Of a stretch of 64,000 nt of DNA, positions 1 through 9,093 are shown piece by piece (position 1 is the first letter of the stretch; each line of letters starts with the position of its first letter). The stretch spans positions 1 to 64,000 of the forward strand of contig BJUU01000011.1 of NCBI GenBank assembly GCA_007988785.1. The letters are read 5' to 3'. The position numbers and the translations under genes are program-made. The notes under the pieces are model-generated. The model did not search any database. It was not told the origin of the DNA and saw only the letters and a list, made by a program, of their open reading frames with translations. The DNA is from Agrococcus baldri (GTDB taxonomy: Bacteria; Actinomycetota; Actinomycetes; Actinomycetales; Microbacteriaceae).

Positions 1-1351
1 CGACGGCGTCGAGCCGCAGGGCGCCCCGCCACCGCAGCACCCTCCCCGCCGCATCCCGCTCCGCCGTCGCCACCTCGTGGCCCGAGCCCATGCCGGTCGC
101 GGCGGCGACCCGCACGCGATCGCCCTCGAGCGGCGTGAGCACGTCGACGGCCTGCAGCGGGTCGGCGGCCGTGGGCGAGACGGCCAGCAGCCGCCCGCCG
201 AGCTCGACGACGTCGGTGCGGGCCCAGATGCTGGCGAAGCTGCCCTCGAACGAGCGCAGCAGCGCGCGCTCCTCCGCGGCCACCGCATCCGCCCCGTCGT
301 CGAGCGCCGTGCCCACGATGCGGGCGATGCCGATCGCGAGCTCCTCGGCGGCGCCGTCGATCGCGTTCGTCAGCACGGTCACGACGACGTCGCGCTCGGC
401 GTCGACGAGGGTCCTGGTCGCCTGCCCCGTCCAGGCGCCGCCGTGCCCGGCCCACTCGCGGCCGTCGACCTGCCGCAGCATGAGGCCGAGGCCGTAGCCG
501 GCTTCGCCGCCGTCGCGCCCGGTGGTCGTCCACTGCCGCTGCCGCATGCGCCGGCGCGACGCGGCGCTCAGCAGCCGCTCGTCGGCGTCGGCGATGGCGC
601 GCAGCGCGTCGCTCAGGGTCGCGGCGCTCGCCACCGCGCCCGTGGCGGCGGCGAGCGCGGCGGCCACGGGGCTGCCGAGCACGACTCGCTCGCTGCTGGA
701 GTGCAGCGCGCTGTGGCCGGCGACCGCCGGCGCGGTGCCGCCGGGCACGAGGTCGCCGTCGAGCCCGTCGAGGCCCAGCGGCGCCGCCACGAGCCGCCGC
801 AGGGCCTCGGGGTAGCCGGTGCCGGTCACGGCCTCGATCACGAGCCCCAGCAGGCCGAAGCCGATGTTGGAGTACTTGAACTCGGTGGATGCGGGGATGC
901 GCTCCACCCCGGCACGCGCGATCGCGAGCAGCGCGTCGGCATCCGGGAAGGGCGCCTGCAGGTGCCAGAAGTCGACGTCGTCGCCGTCGCGAACGGCGCC
1001 GCCGCCGTGGGAGAGCAGCTCCCGCACCAGCAGCGCCCCGGCGTCCGTGCCGTGCAGCGCGGGCACGTGGAGCTGTGCCGCGTCGTCGAGCCGCAGCCGA
1101 CCCTCGTCGACGAGCCGCATGGCCGCCAGCGCCGCGAGGGACTTCGAGTGCGAGGCGATGCGGAAGCGGTGCCGCGCGGTGAGCGCCTCGCCCGTGGACG
1201 CATCCGCCACCCCGTGCGCCGTGTCGAGCACGAGCGCGCCGCCGATGCGCACGGCGGCCTGCACGCCGGGGATGCGCAGCCGCCAGCGGCGGTAGGCGAG
1301 CCAGCGGTCGGCGTAGTCGAGGGCGTGGGCGATGGCGTCGTCTGCGGGCAT
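1..1351 (-). CDS. Serine beta-lactamase-family hydrolase (class C / esterase-like), 3' end cut by window
   Basis: The first 450 residues of a minus-strand gene are visible, beginning at the ATG at 1351 behind a GGAG ribosome site; the C-terminus lies beyond position 1. The fold markers of the beta-lactamase/transpeptidase-like family (PF00144) are all present: S-H-S-K at residues 67-70 (nucleophile Ser67 and Lys70), Y-S-N at 160-162, and H-G-G at 303-305 as the KTG equivalent. There is no signal peptide, so a cytoplasmic esterase or D-peptidase role is more likely than secreted antibiotic resistance, but the substrate cannot be read from sequence. It is followed on the same strand by nothing visible and is preceded by the rpsA terminator. 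Confidence 0.85.
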   Translation of the reverse strand, partial: MPADDAIAHALDYADRWLAYRRWRLRIPGVQAAVRIGGALVLDTAHGVADASTGEALTARHRFRIASHSKSLAALAAMRLVDEGRLRLDDAAQLHVPALHGTDAGALLVRELLSHGGGAVRDGDDVDFWHLQAPFPDADALLAIARAGVERIPASTEFKYSNIGFGLLGLVIEAVTGTGYPEALRRLVAAPLGLDGLDGDLVPGGTAPAVAGHSALHSSSERVVLGSPVAAALAAATGAVASAATLSDALRAIADADERLLSAASRRRMRQRQWTTTGRDGGEAGYGLGLMLRQVDGREWAGHGGAWTGQATRTLVDAERDVVVTVLTNAIDGAAEELAIGIARIVGTALDDGADAVAAEERALLRSFEGSFASIWARTDVVELGGRLLAVSPTAADPLQAVDVLTPLEGDRVRVAAATGMGSGHEVATAERDAAGRVLRWRGALRLDAV

Positions 1352-1390
1352 GCTCCGATCCTCGCATCCGACGCCGCCGCGGAACGACGA

Positions 1391-1422
1391 AGCGGGCCGC
1401 ACCCCGGAGGGTGCGACCCGCT
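1391..1422 (-). terminator. Terminator-like hairpin after rpsA
   Basis: A 14-bp stem (one mismatch) around a four-base loop lies 15 bases after the rpsA stop on the minus strand. It is followed by a short TTCGTCGTT stretch, not a clean U-tract, which is common for intrinsic terminators in high-GC actinobacteria. It separates rpsA from the downstream beta-lactamase-family gene. Confidence 0.7.
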
Positions 1423-1437
1423 GCCGTGGGGTGCTGC

Positions 1438-2904
1438 TTACTCGCTCGAGCCCGTGAGCTTCTCGCGGAGCGCTGCGAGGGCCTCGTCGTCGGCGAGGGT
1501 GCCCGCGCCGGAGCCGGACTCCTCCGTCGCGCCGCCGAACGACGATGCGCCAGCGGGCACGTCCTTCGCGAGCACGTCGGCGTCGCGGGCTGCCGCGACC
1601 TGCGCCTTGTGGGCCTCCCAGCGCGACTGCGCCGCGGTGTACTCGGCCTCCCAGGCCTCGCGCTGCGTGTCGAAGCCTTCCTTCCACTCGTTCGTCTCGG
1701 GGTCGAAGCCCTCCGGGAACTTGTAGTTGCCCTGCTCGTCGTACTCGGCGAGCATGCCGTAGAGCGCCGGGTCGAAGTCGGCGCCCTCGGGGTCGACGCC
1801 CTCGTTCGCCTGCTTCAGCGAGAGCGAGATGCGGCGGCGCTCGAGGTCGATGTCGATGATCTTCACGAAGACCTCGTCGCCGACCGCGACGACCTGGTCA
1901 GCCGTCTCGACGTGCTGCGACGACAGCTCCGAGATGTGCACGAGGCCCTCGATGCCGTCCGCGACGCGCACGAAGGCACCGAAGGTGACGAGCTTGGTGA
2001 CCTTGCCCGGTGCGACCTGGCCGATGGCGTGGGTGCGGGCGAAGATCTGCCACGGGTCCTCCTGCGTCGCCTTGAGCGACAGCGAGACGCGCTCGCGGTC
2101 GAGCTCGACGGTGAGGATCTCGACGGTGACCTCCTGGCCGACCTCGACGACCTCCGAGGCGTGCTCGATGTGCTTCCACGAGAGCTCGGAGACGTGCACG
2201 AGGCCGTCCACGCCGCCCAGGTCAACGAAGGCGCCGAAGTTGACGATCGACGAGACGACGCCCTTGCGGACCTGGCCCTTCTGCAGCGACTGCAGGAAGG
2301 CGCCGCGGGAGGCCGACTGGGTCTCCTCGAGGAGCGCGCGGCGCGAGAGCACGACGTTGTTGCGGTTCTTGTCGAGCTCGAGGATCTTCGCCTCGATCTC
2401 CTGACCGAGGTACGGCGTGAGGTCGCGGACGCGGCGCAGCTCGATGAGCGAGGCCGGCAGGAAGCCGCGCAGGCCGATGTCGACGATGAGGCCGCCCTTG
2501 ACCACCTCGATGACCGTGCCGGTGACGACGCCGTCGTCCTCCTTGATGCGCTCGACATCGCCCCAGGCGCGCTCGTACTGCGCACGCTTCTTGGAGAGGA
2601 TCAGGCGACCCTCCTTGTCCTCCTTCTGGAGGACGAGCGCCTCGACGGTGTCGCCGACCTCGACGACCTCGGTGGGGTCGACGTCGTGCTTGATGGAGAG
2701 CTCGCGCGAGGGGATGACGCCCTCGGTCTTGTAGCCGACGTCGAGAAGGACCTCGTCGCGGTCGATCTTGACGACGGTGCCCTCGATGAGGTCGCCGTCA
2801 TTGAAGAACTTCAGGGTCTTCTCAACGGCGGCCATGAAGTCATCGGCCGAGCCGATGTCGTTCACAGCGACCTGCTTGGGAGCCGTGGTCGTTGCAGTGG
2901 TCAT
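1438..2904 (-). CDS. rpsA: 30S ribosomal protein S1
   Basis: 488 residues with four S1 RNA-binding domains in tandem (about residues 38-107, 125-190, 208-276 and 293-362), the usual actinobacterial arrangement, then an acidic low-complexity tail. S1 binds mRNA on the small ribosomal subunit. The start ATG at 2904 (MTTATTTAPK) was chosen over an in-frame upstream start at 2982 because homologues begin near here and an AAAGG sits upstream. The closeness to polA, pdtaR and pyk matches the conserved order known from Mycobacterium (polA-rpsA neighbours). Confidence 0.97.
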   Translation of the reverse strand: MTTATTTAPKQVAVNDIGSADDFMAAVEKTLKFFNDGDLIEGTVVKIDRDEVLLDVGYKTEGVIPSRELSIKHDVDPTEVVEVGDTVEALVLQKEDKEGRLILSKKRAQYERAWGDVERIKEDDGVVTGTVIEVVKGGLIVDIGLRGFLPASLIELRRVRDLTPYLGQEIEAKILELDKNRNNVVLSRRALLEETQSASRGAFLQSLQKGQVRKGVVSSIVNFGAFVDLGGVDGLVHVSELSWKHIEHASEVVEVGQEVTVEILTVELDRERVSLSLKATQEDPWQIFARTHAIGQVAPGKVTKLVTFGAFVRVADGIEGLVHISELSSQHVETADQVVAVGDEVFVKIIDIDLERRRISLSLKQANEGVDPEGADFDPALYGMLAEYDEQGNYKFPEGFDPETNEWKEGFDTQREAWEAEYTAAQSRWEAHKAQVAAARDADVLAKDVPAGASSFGGATEESGSGAGTLADDEALAALREKLTGSSE

Positions 2905-2977
2905 AGAGTTCAAGTTGCCTTTGATGGGGGACGTCGGGCCGGAGGCATGCGGATGCGCCGCCGGCGATTCGGATGGG

Positions 2978-3005
2978 ATCATGCGTCACACGAGTGACCG
3001 GTCAA
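2978..3005 (-). promoter_or_regulatory. Probable rpsA promoter
   Basis: Minus-strand TTGACC (3005-3000) and CATGAT (2983-2978) are separated by 16 bases and lie about 75 bases before the rpsA ATG. The spacer contains a GTCAC-N4-GTGAC inverted repeat (2985-2998). The -35 is good and the -10 is 4 of 6. Promoter identity is inferred from sequence only. Confidence 0.45.
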
Positions 3006-3066
3006 GCCTACACCCCGGCCGTCGCGACGGACAACCGGGGTGCGGGGGCGCTGCAGCGGGTGGCGA

Positions 3067-4758
3067 TCAGCCCCTGAGCACCGCCTGGCGCAGCGTGTCG
3101 AGGCCGACGCCGCCGATGTTCAGCACCCGCATGTGGAACTGCTTCAGGTCGAAGGCGTCGCCCGCCGCATCGGCCGCCTCGTCGCGGATCTGCTCGAAGA
3201 TGCGCTGGCCGATCTTGTACGAGGGCGCCTGCCCGGGCCAGCCGAAGTAGCGGTTCACCTCGAAGCGCACGAAGGGCTCGTTCATGTTCACGTTCTGCTT
3301 CATGAACTCGAAGGCGTAGTCGAAGTCCCACTCCCCCGTGCCGTCGAGGCGCGGCTTGCCCAGGTGCACACCGATGTCGAGCACGACGCGTGCCGCGCGC
3401 ATCCGCTGCCCGTCGAGCATGCCGAGGCGGTCTGCCGGGTCGTCGAGGTAGCCGAGCGACTCCATCAGCCGCTCGGCGTAGAGCGCCCAGCCCTCCGCGT
3501 GGCCGGAGGTGCCGGCGAAGGCTCGCCGCCACAGGTTCAGCTCGCCGCGGTTGTAGGTCTGCTGGGCGATCTGCAGGTGGTGGCCCGGCACGCCCTCGTG
3601 GTAGACGGTCGTCAGCTCGCGCCAGGTGTCGAACTCGGTGATGCCCTTCGGCACCGACCACCACATGCGGCCCGGGCGCGAGAAGTCGTCGGCGGGGCCG
3701 GTGTAGTAGATGCCGCCGGTCTCGGTCGGGGCGATCATGCACTCGAGCGCCCTGATGGGCTCGGCGATGTCGAAGTGGCTCCTGCCGAGCTCCTCGATCG
3801 CCTGGTCGCTCGTGCGCTGCATCCAGGCCTTGAGCGCATCGGTGCCGTGCAGCTTGCGGCTCTCGTCCTGATCGAGGAAGGCGATGGCCTCCTGCACGCT
3901 CGCGCCGAGCTTGATCTCGTTCGCGATCGACTCCTGCTCGCTGCGCATCCGGTCGAGCTCCTCGATGCCCCACGCGTAGGTCTCGTCGAGGTCGATCTCC
4001 GCGCCCAGGAAGCGGCGCGACATGAGCGAGTAGAACTCCCGGCCCACCGCGTCGACGGGGTTGGCGGATGCGGCGAGCTCGTCGCGCAGGAACGCCGCGA
4101 AGCGCTCGTGGGCGTCGGTGGCCTCGCCCGCGGCCCGCGCCAGGTCGGCGCGCAGCGACTCGGGCAGCTCGGCCTCTCCCGCCTTCGCGCCGGCGGCGAG
4201 CTCGTGGAAGAAGCCGGTGCCGGCCGCGTAGTCGGCGTACTGCTCGAGCACGTTGTCGATCTGGCGGGCAGCGGGCGTGTTGCCGTTCGCGATGCCGGCG
4301 CGCAGCGAGGCGATGTAGCCGTCGATGGCGGCGGGCACGTTGCCCATGCGCTGCGCGATGGCGTCCCAGTCGTCGTCGGCCGCGGTCGGCATGACGTCGA
4401 AGATGTCGCGGATCGACGAGGCGGGGCTCGCGAGGTTGTTCAGGTCGCGGTCGCCCCAGCCGGCCGCCTCGATGTCGAGCTCGAGCTGCAGCTCGCGGGC
4501 GAGGTCGGTCTTGGTGACCCAGTCGATGTCGTCGGCGGGGCTCGCCGCCTGGAGCCTGCCGAGCACGTCGCTGGCGAGCTCGGTCATGGCGGCGCGGCCC
4601 TCCGGCGAGTAGTCGCCGTAGCCGGCCTTGTCGCCCTCCAGCCCGGTCCAGACGTTGATCTCGGGGTTCAGCGCTGCCGCGCGGTGGACGAAGTCCTCGG
4701 CGATGCGGTCGATGTCGGTCTGCGGGCGCGACGATGCGCCGACGGTCTCGTCTGTCAT
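3067..4758 (-). CDS. DUF885 family protein, putative zinc metallopeptidase
   Basis: 563 residues of the DUF885 family, whose members resemble M3-type metallopeptidases. The diagnostic H-E-G-V-P-G-H-H motif is at residues 387-394, which should supply zinc ligands and the catalytic Glu388. No signal peptide or membrane segment is seen, so it should be cytoplasmic. The ATG at 4758 was chosen over one 33 bases upstream because a TAGGCT -10 box ends 7 bases before it, which suits a leaderless mRNA. The substrate is unknown. It is a monocistronic unit between rpsA and an LLM oxidoreductase. Confidence 0.9.
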   Translation of the reverse strand: MTDETVGASSRPQTDIDRIAEDFVHRAAALNPEINVWTGLEGDKAGYGDYSPEGRAAMTELASDVLGRLQAASPADDIDWVTKTDLARELQLELDIEAAGWGDRDLNNLASPASSIRDIFDVMPTAADDDWDAIAQRMGNVPAAIDGYIASLRAGIANGNTPAARQIDNVLEQYADYAAGTGFFHELAAGAKAGEAELPESLRADLARAAGEATDAHERFAAFLRDELAASANPVDAVGREFYSLMSRRFLGAEIDLDETYAWGIEELDRMRSEQESIANEIKLGASVQEAIAFLDQDESRKLHGTDALKAWMQRTSDQAIEELGRSHFDIAEPIRALECMIAPTETGGIYYTGPADDFSRPGRMWWSVPKGITEFDTWRELTTVYHEGVPGHHLQIAQQTYNRGELNLWRRAFAGTSGHAEGWALYAERLMESLGYLDDPADRLGMLDGQRMRAARVVLDIGVHLGKPRLDGTGEWDFDYAFEFMKQNVNMNEPFVRFEVNRYFGWPGQAPSYKIGQRIFEQIRDEAADAAGDAFDLKQFHMRVLNIGGVGLDTLRQAVLRG

Positions 4759-4765
4759 GCCGCTC

Positions 4766-4771
4766 AGCCTA
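4766..4771 (-). promoter_or_regulatory. TAGGCT -10 box, leaderless start of the DUF885 gene
   Basis: Minus-strand TAGGCT followed by seven bases and then the ATG at 4758, so transcription would begin at or next to the start codon. No recognisable -35 element is seen. Confidence 0.55.
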
Positions 4772-4794
4772 CGGCGTTCCAGCGGCTCCACCGC

Positions 4795-5808
4795 TCACGC
4801 GAGCGCCGGCATGACCTCGCGCTGGTACAGCTCCATGCCGGTGGTGTCGTAGGCGACATCCGGCATGTACGTGATGAGCGTGCCGAGGCCGACCTCGCGC
4901 AGCGCGGCCACGTGGTCGATCACCATCTGCGGCGTGCCGACGACCGCGCCCTTGGCCGAGAACCCGGTGCCGGCGTGCTCGGCCGGCAGCGCCGAGTCGG
5001 CGCGCGCGTTGATCTCGTCGACCACGCGCCGCGCCTCGGCCTCGGTCTCGCGCACCACCACGTTGAGGTTCGTGGTCAGGCGCACCTCGGCGGGGTCGCG
5101 GCCCTCGCGGTCGAGGTGGCCGAGCAGCAGCTCGCGCTTCTGCTTGAAGGTGTCGAGCCTGCCGCCGGCGAAGTTGGTCGCGTCGGCCCACTTGGCCGCG
5201 TAGCGGAGCGTGCGCTTCTCGCCGCCGCCGGCGATCCAGGTGGGGATGCGCGGCTTGCCGTCCCGGCCCAGCTGCAGCGGCTGCGGGCGGCAGATCGCGC
5301 CGTCGACGGTGAAGCTCTCCGACTCGAGCGTCGCCTCCCCCTCTGCCCAGAGCCGCTGGATGATCTGCACGCCGTCGCGCAGCGCCGAGATCCGCTCGCC
5401 GACCCCGGGGAAGCCGTAGCCGTAGGCGCGCCACTCGTGCTCGTACCAGCCCGCGCCGATGCCGAACTCGAGCCTGCCGCCGGAGATCACGTCGACGGTC
5501 GCCGCGACCTTCGCCATGTACGCCGGGTTGCGGTAGCCGATGCAGGTGCACATCTGCCCCAGCCGCACGCGCTCGGTCGTGGCGGCCAGCGCGGCCATCA
5601 GCGTCCACGCCTCGTGCGTCGCCTCCGCGGTCGGCTGCGGAGTCGTGTGGAAGTGGTCGTACACCCACACCGAATCCCACGCGCCGGCATCCGCCGCCTG
5701 CGCGACCGACAGCATCCGCTGCCACTGCTCTGCCGGGTCGATGCCGACCAGGTCGAGGCGCCAGCCCTGCGGGATGAACAGGCCGAACTGCAGTGCGTCT
5801 GTGCTCAC
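4795..5808 (-). CDS. LLM-class F420-dependent oxidoreductase
   Basis: 337 residues with the luciferase-like monooxygenase TIM-barrel throughout. It has the N-terminal LQFGLFIPQG strand, the V-Y-D-H-F segment, and the GRLEFGIGAGWYEHEW stretch typical of the F420-dependent branch. The substrate is not predictable. It starts at a GTG (5808) preceded by a TAGGCT box at a 6-base distance, so it is probably leaderless. That -10 box overlaps the stop codon of polA, and the gene therefore follows polA directly but likely has its own promoter. The F420 assignment is by family resemblance; FMN use is not excluded. Confidence 0.9.
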   Translation of the reverse strand: MSTDALQFGLFIPQGWRLDLVGIDPAEQWQRMLSVAQAADAGAWDSVWVYDHFHTTPQPTAEATHEAWTLMAALAATTERVRLGQMCTCIGYRNPAYMAKVAATVDVISGGRLEFGIGAGWYEHEWRAYGYGFPGVGERISALRDGVQIIQRLWAEGEATLESESFTVDGAICRPQPLQLGRDGKPRIPTWIAGGGEKRTLRYAAKWADATNFAGGRLDTFKQKRELLLGHLDREGRDPAEVRLTTNLNVVVRETEAEARRVVDEINARADSALPAEHAGTGFSAKGAVVGTPQMVIDHVAALREVGLGTLITYMPDVAYDTTGMELYQREVMPALA

Positions 5809-5814
5809 CGCACC

Positions 5815-5820
5815 AGCCTA
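5815..5820 (-). promoter_or_regulatory. TAGGCT -10 box of the LLM gene, overlapping the polA stop
   Basis: The TAG stop of polA (5820-5818) forms the first three bases of TAGGCT, which ends 6 bases before the GTG start of the LLM gene. This is the leaderless arrangement seen repeatedly in this window. Confidence 0.5.
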
Positions 5821-8463
5821 ATGCGCGGCAGCGTCCCAGTTCGGGCCGACGCCGACCTGCACGTCGAGCGGCACCGAGAGCTCGGCGGCGCCGCCCATCT
5901 CCTGCCGCACGATCGCCTCCAGCGCCTCGCGCTCGCCCGTCGCGACCTCGAAGACGAGCTCGTCGTGCACCTGCAGCAGCATGCGCGAGCCGAGGCCCTC
6001 GTCGACGATGCGGCGGTCGATGGCGAGCATGGCGCGCTTGATGATGTCGGCGGCCGAGCCCTGGATGGGCGAGTTCAGCGCCGCGCGCTCTGCGTTCTCG
6101 CGCAGCACCCGGTTCGACGAGGAGAGGTCGGGGAACGGCCGGCGGCGGCCGAAGATGGTGGTCGTGTAGCCGTCGTCCTTCGCCTGCATGACGACGCCGC
6201 GCAGGTAGTCGCGGATGCCGCCGAAGCGCTCGAAGTACTCGAGCATGAGCGTCTTCGCCTCCGCCTGCGTGATGCGCAGCTGCTTCGAGAGCCCGAAGGC
6301 GCTCAGGCCGTACGCGAGGCCGTAGCTCATCGCCTTCACCTTCACGCGCTGCAGCGCCGTCACCTCGTCGGGCGCGACGCCGAAGATGCGGCTGCCGACG
6401 AAGCGGTGCAGGTCCTCGCCGGAGTTGAAGGCCTCGATGAGCCCCTCGTCGCCCGAGAGGTGCGCCATGATGCGCATCTCGATCTGCGAGTAGTCGGCGG
6501 TCAGCATGGTCTCGAACTCGGCGCCGTGCACGAAGGCCGAGCGGATCTCGCGGCTCACCTCGGTGCGCACGGGGATGTTCTGCAGGTTGGGGTCGTTCGA
6601 GGAGAGGCGGCCGGATGCGGAGCCGGTCTGGTCGTAGCGCGTGCGGATGCGCCCGTCCTCCTGGATCGCCTTCAGCAGCGTCTCGATGATCTGGGCGAGC
6701 TTCGTGGTCTCGCGGTGCTGCAGCAGCAGGCCGAGGAACGGATGCGGGTTGGTCGCCTGCAGGTCGGCGAGCGCCTGCGCGTCGGTCGAGTAGCCGGTCT
6801 TGGTCGCGCGCGTCTTCGGCATGTCGAGCTCGTCGAAGAGCACCGCCTGCAGCTGCTTGGGGCTGCCCAGGTTGACCTCGTGGCCGATCTCGGCGAAGGC
6901 CGCCTCCGCGTGGCCGGCGGCCTGCTCGCGCATGGTGTCGTGGATGCGCTGCAGCACCTCGCGGTCCATCGCGACGCCCTGGCGCTCCATGCGGCACAGC
7001 ACCGGCATGAGCGGCAGCTCGATGTCGTCGAGCACCCCCTGGGTGCCCTCGTCGAGGCGCGGGCGCTGGCTGCGGGCGAGCTCGCCGGTGAGCCAGGCGA
7101 CCGTGCCGAGCTCCTCCGGCGCGATCTCCGGCACGAGCTGGTTGGGGTCGGGCGCGGGCAGCGGGGCGCCGAGCAGCGCCTCGGTCTGCCAGTCGAGCTC
7201 GAAGGTCTTCGGCGGCGCCGTCGGCGTGGCCAGCCAGGCTGCGACGCGCGTGTCGTGCACCGCGCCGCCGAGCGCGAGCCCCGCCCGGTCGAGGGTCTTG
7301 ATGGCGAGCTTGACGTCGTGGAGCGCCTTCGGGGCGTCCGACGCGAGCCACTGGACGAATCCGTCGTAGTCGCCGGTGCCCGCCTTGTACGGCACGTAGG
7401 CGCTCGCGCCGCTGGTGGCGACGCCGAAGCCGGCGATGCCGCCGAGCCCGTCGGGCGCGATCGAGACGGCGACCGTGTCGTCGGCGCGCTCGAGCCACAG
7501 GTCGAGCTCCTCGTCGACGAGCTTCTGCACGGCGGGCGCCTGGATGCTCGGCTCGAGGGCCGCGACCTGCTCGCCGCTGCCCTCCTGCTTCAGCACGCGG
7601 TCGAGCAGGGTGCGGAACTGCAGCCGCTGGAAGACGTCGCGCAGCTTCGCCTCGTCGACGGGTGCGCGCAGCAGCTCGGTGGGCTGCACGCCCAGGTCGA
7701 CGTCGGTGAGCAGCTTGTTCAGCCGCCGGTTGCGCTCGGCCCGCTCGCGCTGCTCGCGCAGGTTGTTGCCGACGACGCCCTTGATCTCGTCGGCGTGCTC
7801 GAGCAGGTTGGCGACCGTGCCGTACTCCTTGATCCACTTGACGGCGGTCTTCTCGCCCACCTTGTCGATGCCGACCAGGTTGTCGCTCGTCTCGCCCACG
7901 AGCGCGGCGATCTCGGGGTACTGCTCTGGCTCGATGCCGTAGCGCTCGCGCACGGCCTCGGGCGTGTAGTGCTTGAGCTCCGAGACGCCGCGCACCGAGG
8001 GGTAGAGCAGCGTCACCTCGTCGTTGACGAGCTGGATGGTGTCGCGGTCGCCGGAGACGACGAAGACGTCCATGCCCGCCTTGGGGCCCTCGACCGAGAG
8101 GGTCGCGAGGATGTCGTCGGCCTCGTAGTCCTCCTTCGAGAGGGTGCGCACGCCCATCGCGTGCAGCGCCTCCTCGAGCAGCGGGATCTGGCCCTTGAAC
8201 TCCTTCGGCGTCTCGTCGCGGGTGCCCTTGTACTCGGCGTACTCGCGGGTGCGGAAGGAGAAGCGGGAGATGTCGAACGCGACCGCGAGGTGCGTCGGCT
8301 TGTGATCCTGCAGCAGCTTGAGGAGCATCGACAGGAAGCCGTGGATGGCGTTGGTGTGCTGCCCCTCGGAGTTCACGAAGTTCTCGAGCGGGAGGGCGAA
8401 GAACGCCCGGAATGCGAGCGAATGCCCGTCGATGACCATGAGGGTAGGCTTCGTTTCCGACAC
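5818..8463 (-). CDS. polA: DNA polymerase I
   Basis: 881 residues, close to other actinobacterial Pol I enzymes. The order is an N-terminal 5'-3' exonuclease/FEN domain (MVIDGHSLAFRAFFALP at the start, about residues 1-300), a degenerate 3'-5' exonuclease domain, and the A-family polymerase. Motif A is D657-Y-S-Q-I-E, motif B is VKAMSYGLAYG, and motif C is V-H833-D-E. The 3'-5' domain lacks the D-x-E metal-binding motif, as in mycobacterial Pol I, so proofreading should be absent. The start was set at GTG 8463 because a TAGGGT -10 box (8476-8471) overlaps the alternative GTG at 8472. Confidence 0.96.
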   Translation of the reverse strand: MSETKPTLMVIDGHSLAFRAFFALPLENFVNSEGQHTNAIHGFLSMLLKLLQDHKPTHLAVAFDISRFSFRTREYAEYKGTRDETPKEFKGQIPLLEEALHAMGVRTLSKEDYEADDILATLSVEGPKAGMDVFVVSGDRDTIQLVNDEVTLLYPSVRGVSELKHYTPEAVRERYGIEPEQYPEIAALVGETSDNLVGIDKVGEKTAVKWIKEYGTVANLLEHADEIKGVVGNNLREQRERAERNRRLNKLLTDVDLGVQPTELLRAPVDEAKLRDVFQRLQFRTLLDRVLKQEGSGEQVAALEPSIQAPAVQKLVDEELDLWLERADDTVAVSIAPDGLGGIAGFGVATSGASAYVPYKAGTGDYDGFVQWLASDAPKALHDVKLAIKTLDRAGLALGGAVHDTRVAAWLATPTAPPKTFELDWQTEALLGAPLPAPDPNQLVPEIAPEELGTVAWLTGELARSQRPRLDEGTQGVLDDIELPLMPVLCRMERQGVAMDREVLQRIHDTMREQAAGHAEAAFAEIGHEVNLGSPKQLQAVLFDELDMPKTRATKTGYSTDAQALADLQATNPHPFLGLLLQHRETTKLAQIIETLLKAIQEDGRIRTRYDQTGSASGRLSSNDPNLQNIPVRTEVSREIRSAFVHGAEFETMLTADYSQIEMRIMAHLSGDEGLIEAFNSGEDLHRFVGSRIFGVAPDEVTALQRVKVKAMSYGLAYGLSAFGLSKQLRITQAEAKTLMLEYFERFGGIRDYLRGVVMQAKDDGYTTTIFGRRRPFPDLSSSNRVLRENAERAALNSPIQGSAADIIKRAMLAIDRRIVDEGLGSRMLLQVHDELVFEVATGEREALEAIVRQEMGGAAELSVPLDVQVGVGPNWDAAAH

Positions 8464-8470
8464 GGCAGTC

Positions 8471-8476
8471 ACCCTA
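8471..8476 (-). promoter_or_regulatory. TAGGGT -10 box, leaderless polA start
   Basis: TAGGGT on the minus strand, then seven bases, then GTG at 8463. The box also covers an alternative in-frame GTG (8472), which it argues against. The divergent thioesterase gene begins only about 40 bases away. Confidence 0.5.
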
Positions 8477-8514
8477 TCCCGGGCGGCCGACACCCCCTCT
8501 CGATCGGAGCGACG

Positions 8515-8946
8515 ATGACCCTGCCCACCGAGCCCGACGAGGCGACCAGGGCGCTGCTCGAGCGGCGCGGCGGCAGGCCGGGCGGGCAGCTGGCCGAGCG
8601 CATGGGCATCGAGTTCCTGCAGCTCTCGGCCGAGCACTCGATCGCGCGCATGCCGGCGGACGGCAACCTGCAGCCGGTGGGCCTCGTGCACGGCGGCGCC
8701 TACTGCGTGATCGCCGAGACGCTCGGATCGGTCAGCGCCAACATCCACGCCGGTGAGGGCCGCTACGCGGTCGGCACCGACATCAACGCCACCCACACGC
8801 GCTCGATCTCGACCGGCTGGGTCACCGCCGAGTGCCGCGCGGTGCACCTGGGCCGCTCCATGACGGTGCACGAGGTCGTCTGCACCGACGACGAGGGCCG
8901 CCGCGCCTCCACCCTCCGCATCACCAACTTCATCAAGACCCGCTGA
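8515..8946 (+). CDS. PaaI-family hotdog thioesterase
   Basis: 143 residues with the 4HBT hotdog fold. The central helix motif P-V-G-L-V-H-G-G-A-Y-C-V-I-A-E supplies the usual catalytic Glu. The expected role is hydrolysis of an acyl-CoA thioester, with unknown acyl group. It starts at ATG 8515 behind GGAG. It is one of the few plus-strand genes and is divergent from polA. Thioesterase genes next to polA/pyk are common in actinobacteria. Its 3' end runs into the left 20-bp repeat array. Confidence 0.92.
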   Translation: MTLPTEPDEATRALLERRGGRPGGQLAERMGIEFLQLSAEHSIARMPADGNLQPVGLVHGGAYCVIAETLGSVSANIHAGEGRYAVGTDINATHTRSISTGWVTAECRAVHLGRSMTVHEVVCTDDEGRRASTLRITNFIKTR

Positions 8947-8992
8947 CGCCGCCCCGCCGCGCCCCGCACCCATCCCCACCCACCCCAAGCCC

Positions 8993-9060
8993 CCATTGGC
9001 GCCTCCCGCATCTGAGTGGCGCCTCCCGCATCTGAGTGGCGCCTCCCGCGCTTGAACGGC
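8993..9060. repeat. Left 20-bp tandem array of an inverted pair (3' side of the DUF559 gene)
   Basis: Two perfect units TGGCGCCTCCCGCATCTGAG (8997-9016, 9017-9036), a third with a changed tail (9037-9056) and the start of a degenerate fourth. Positions 8993-9050 form a perfect 58-bp inverted repeat with 10090-10147. The outermost unit reads CATTGG instead of AGTGG in both arms. The array lies between the convergent ends of the thioesterase and DUF559 genes. Confidence 0.95.
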
Positions 9061-9093
9061 GCACTCCGCGGCACGAGGCGATCGAGGCGTGGC

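Noticed and set aside
3040-8946. A very long plus-strand open frame of almost 2000 codons
   Set aside because: It is opposite rpsA-side genes, DUF885, LLM and polA, has an Arg/Ala/Glu-rich random composition, and arises from high third-position GC in the opposite strand. Only its end, the thioesterase from 8515, is real.
5818-8988. A polA start far upstream, inside the thioesterase gene
   Set aside because: The extension is antisense to the thioesterase, and the conserved Pol I N-terminus starts at M-V-I-D-G-H just after GTG 8463.
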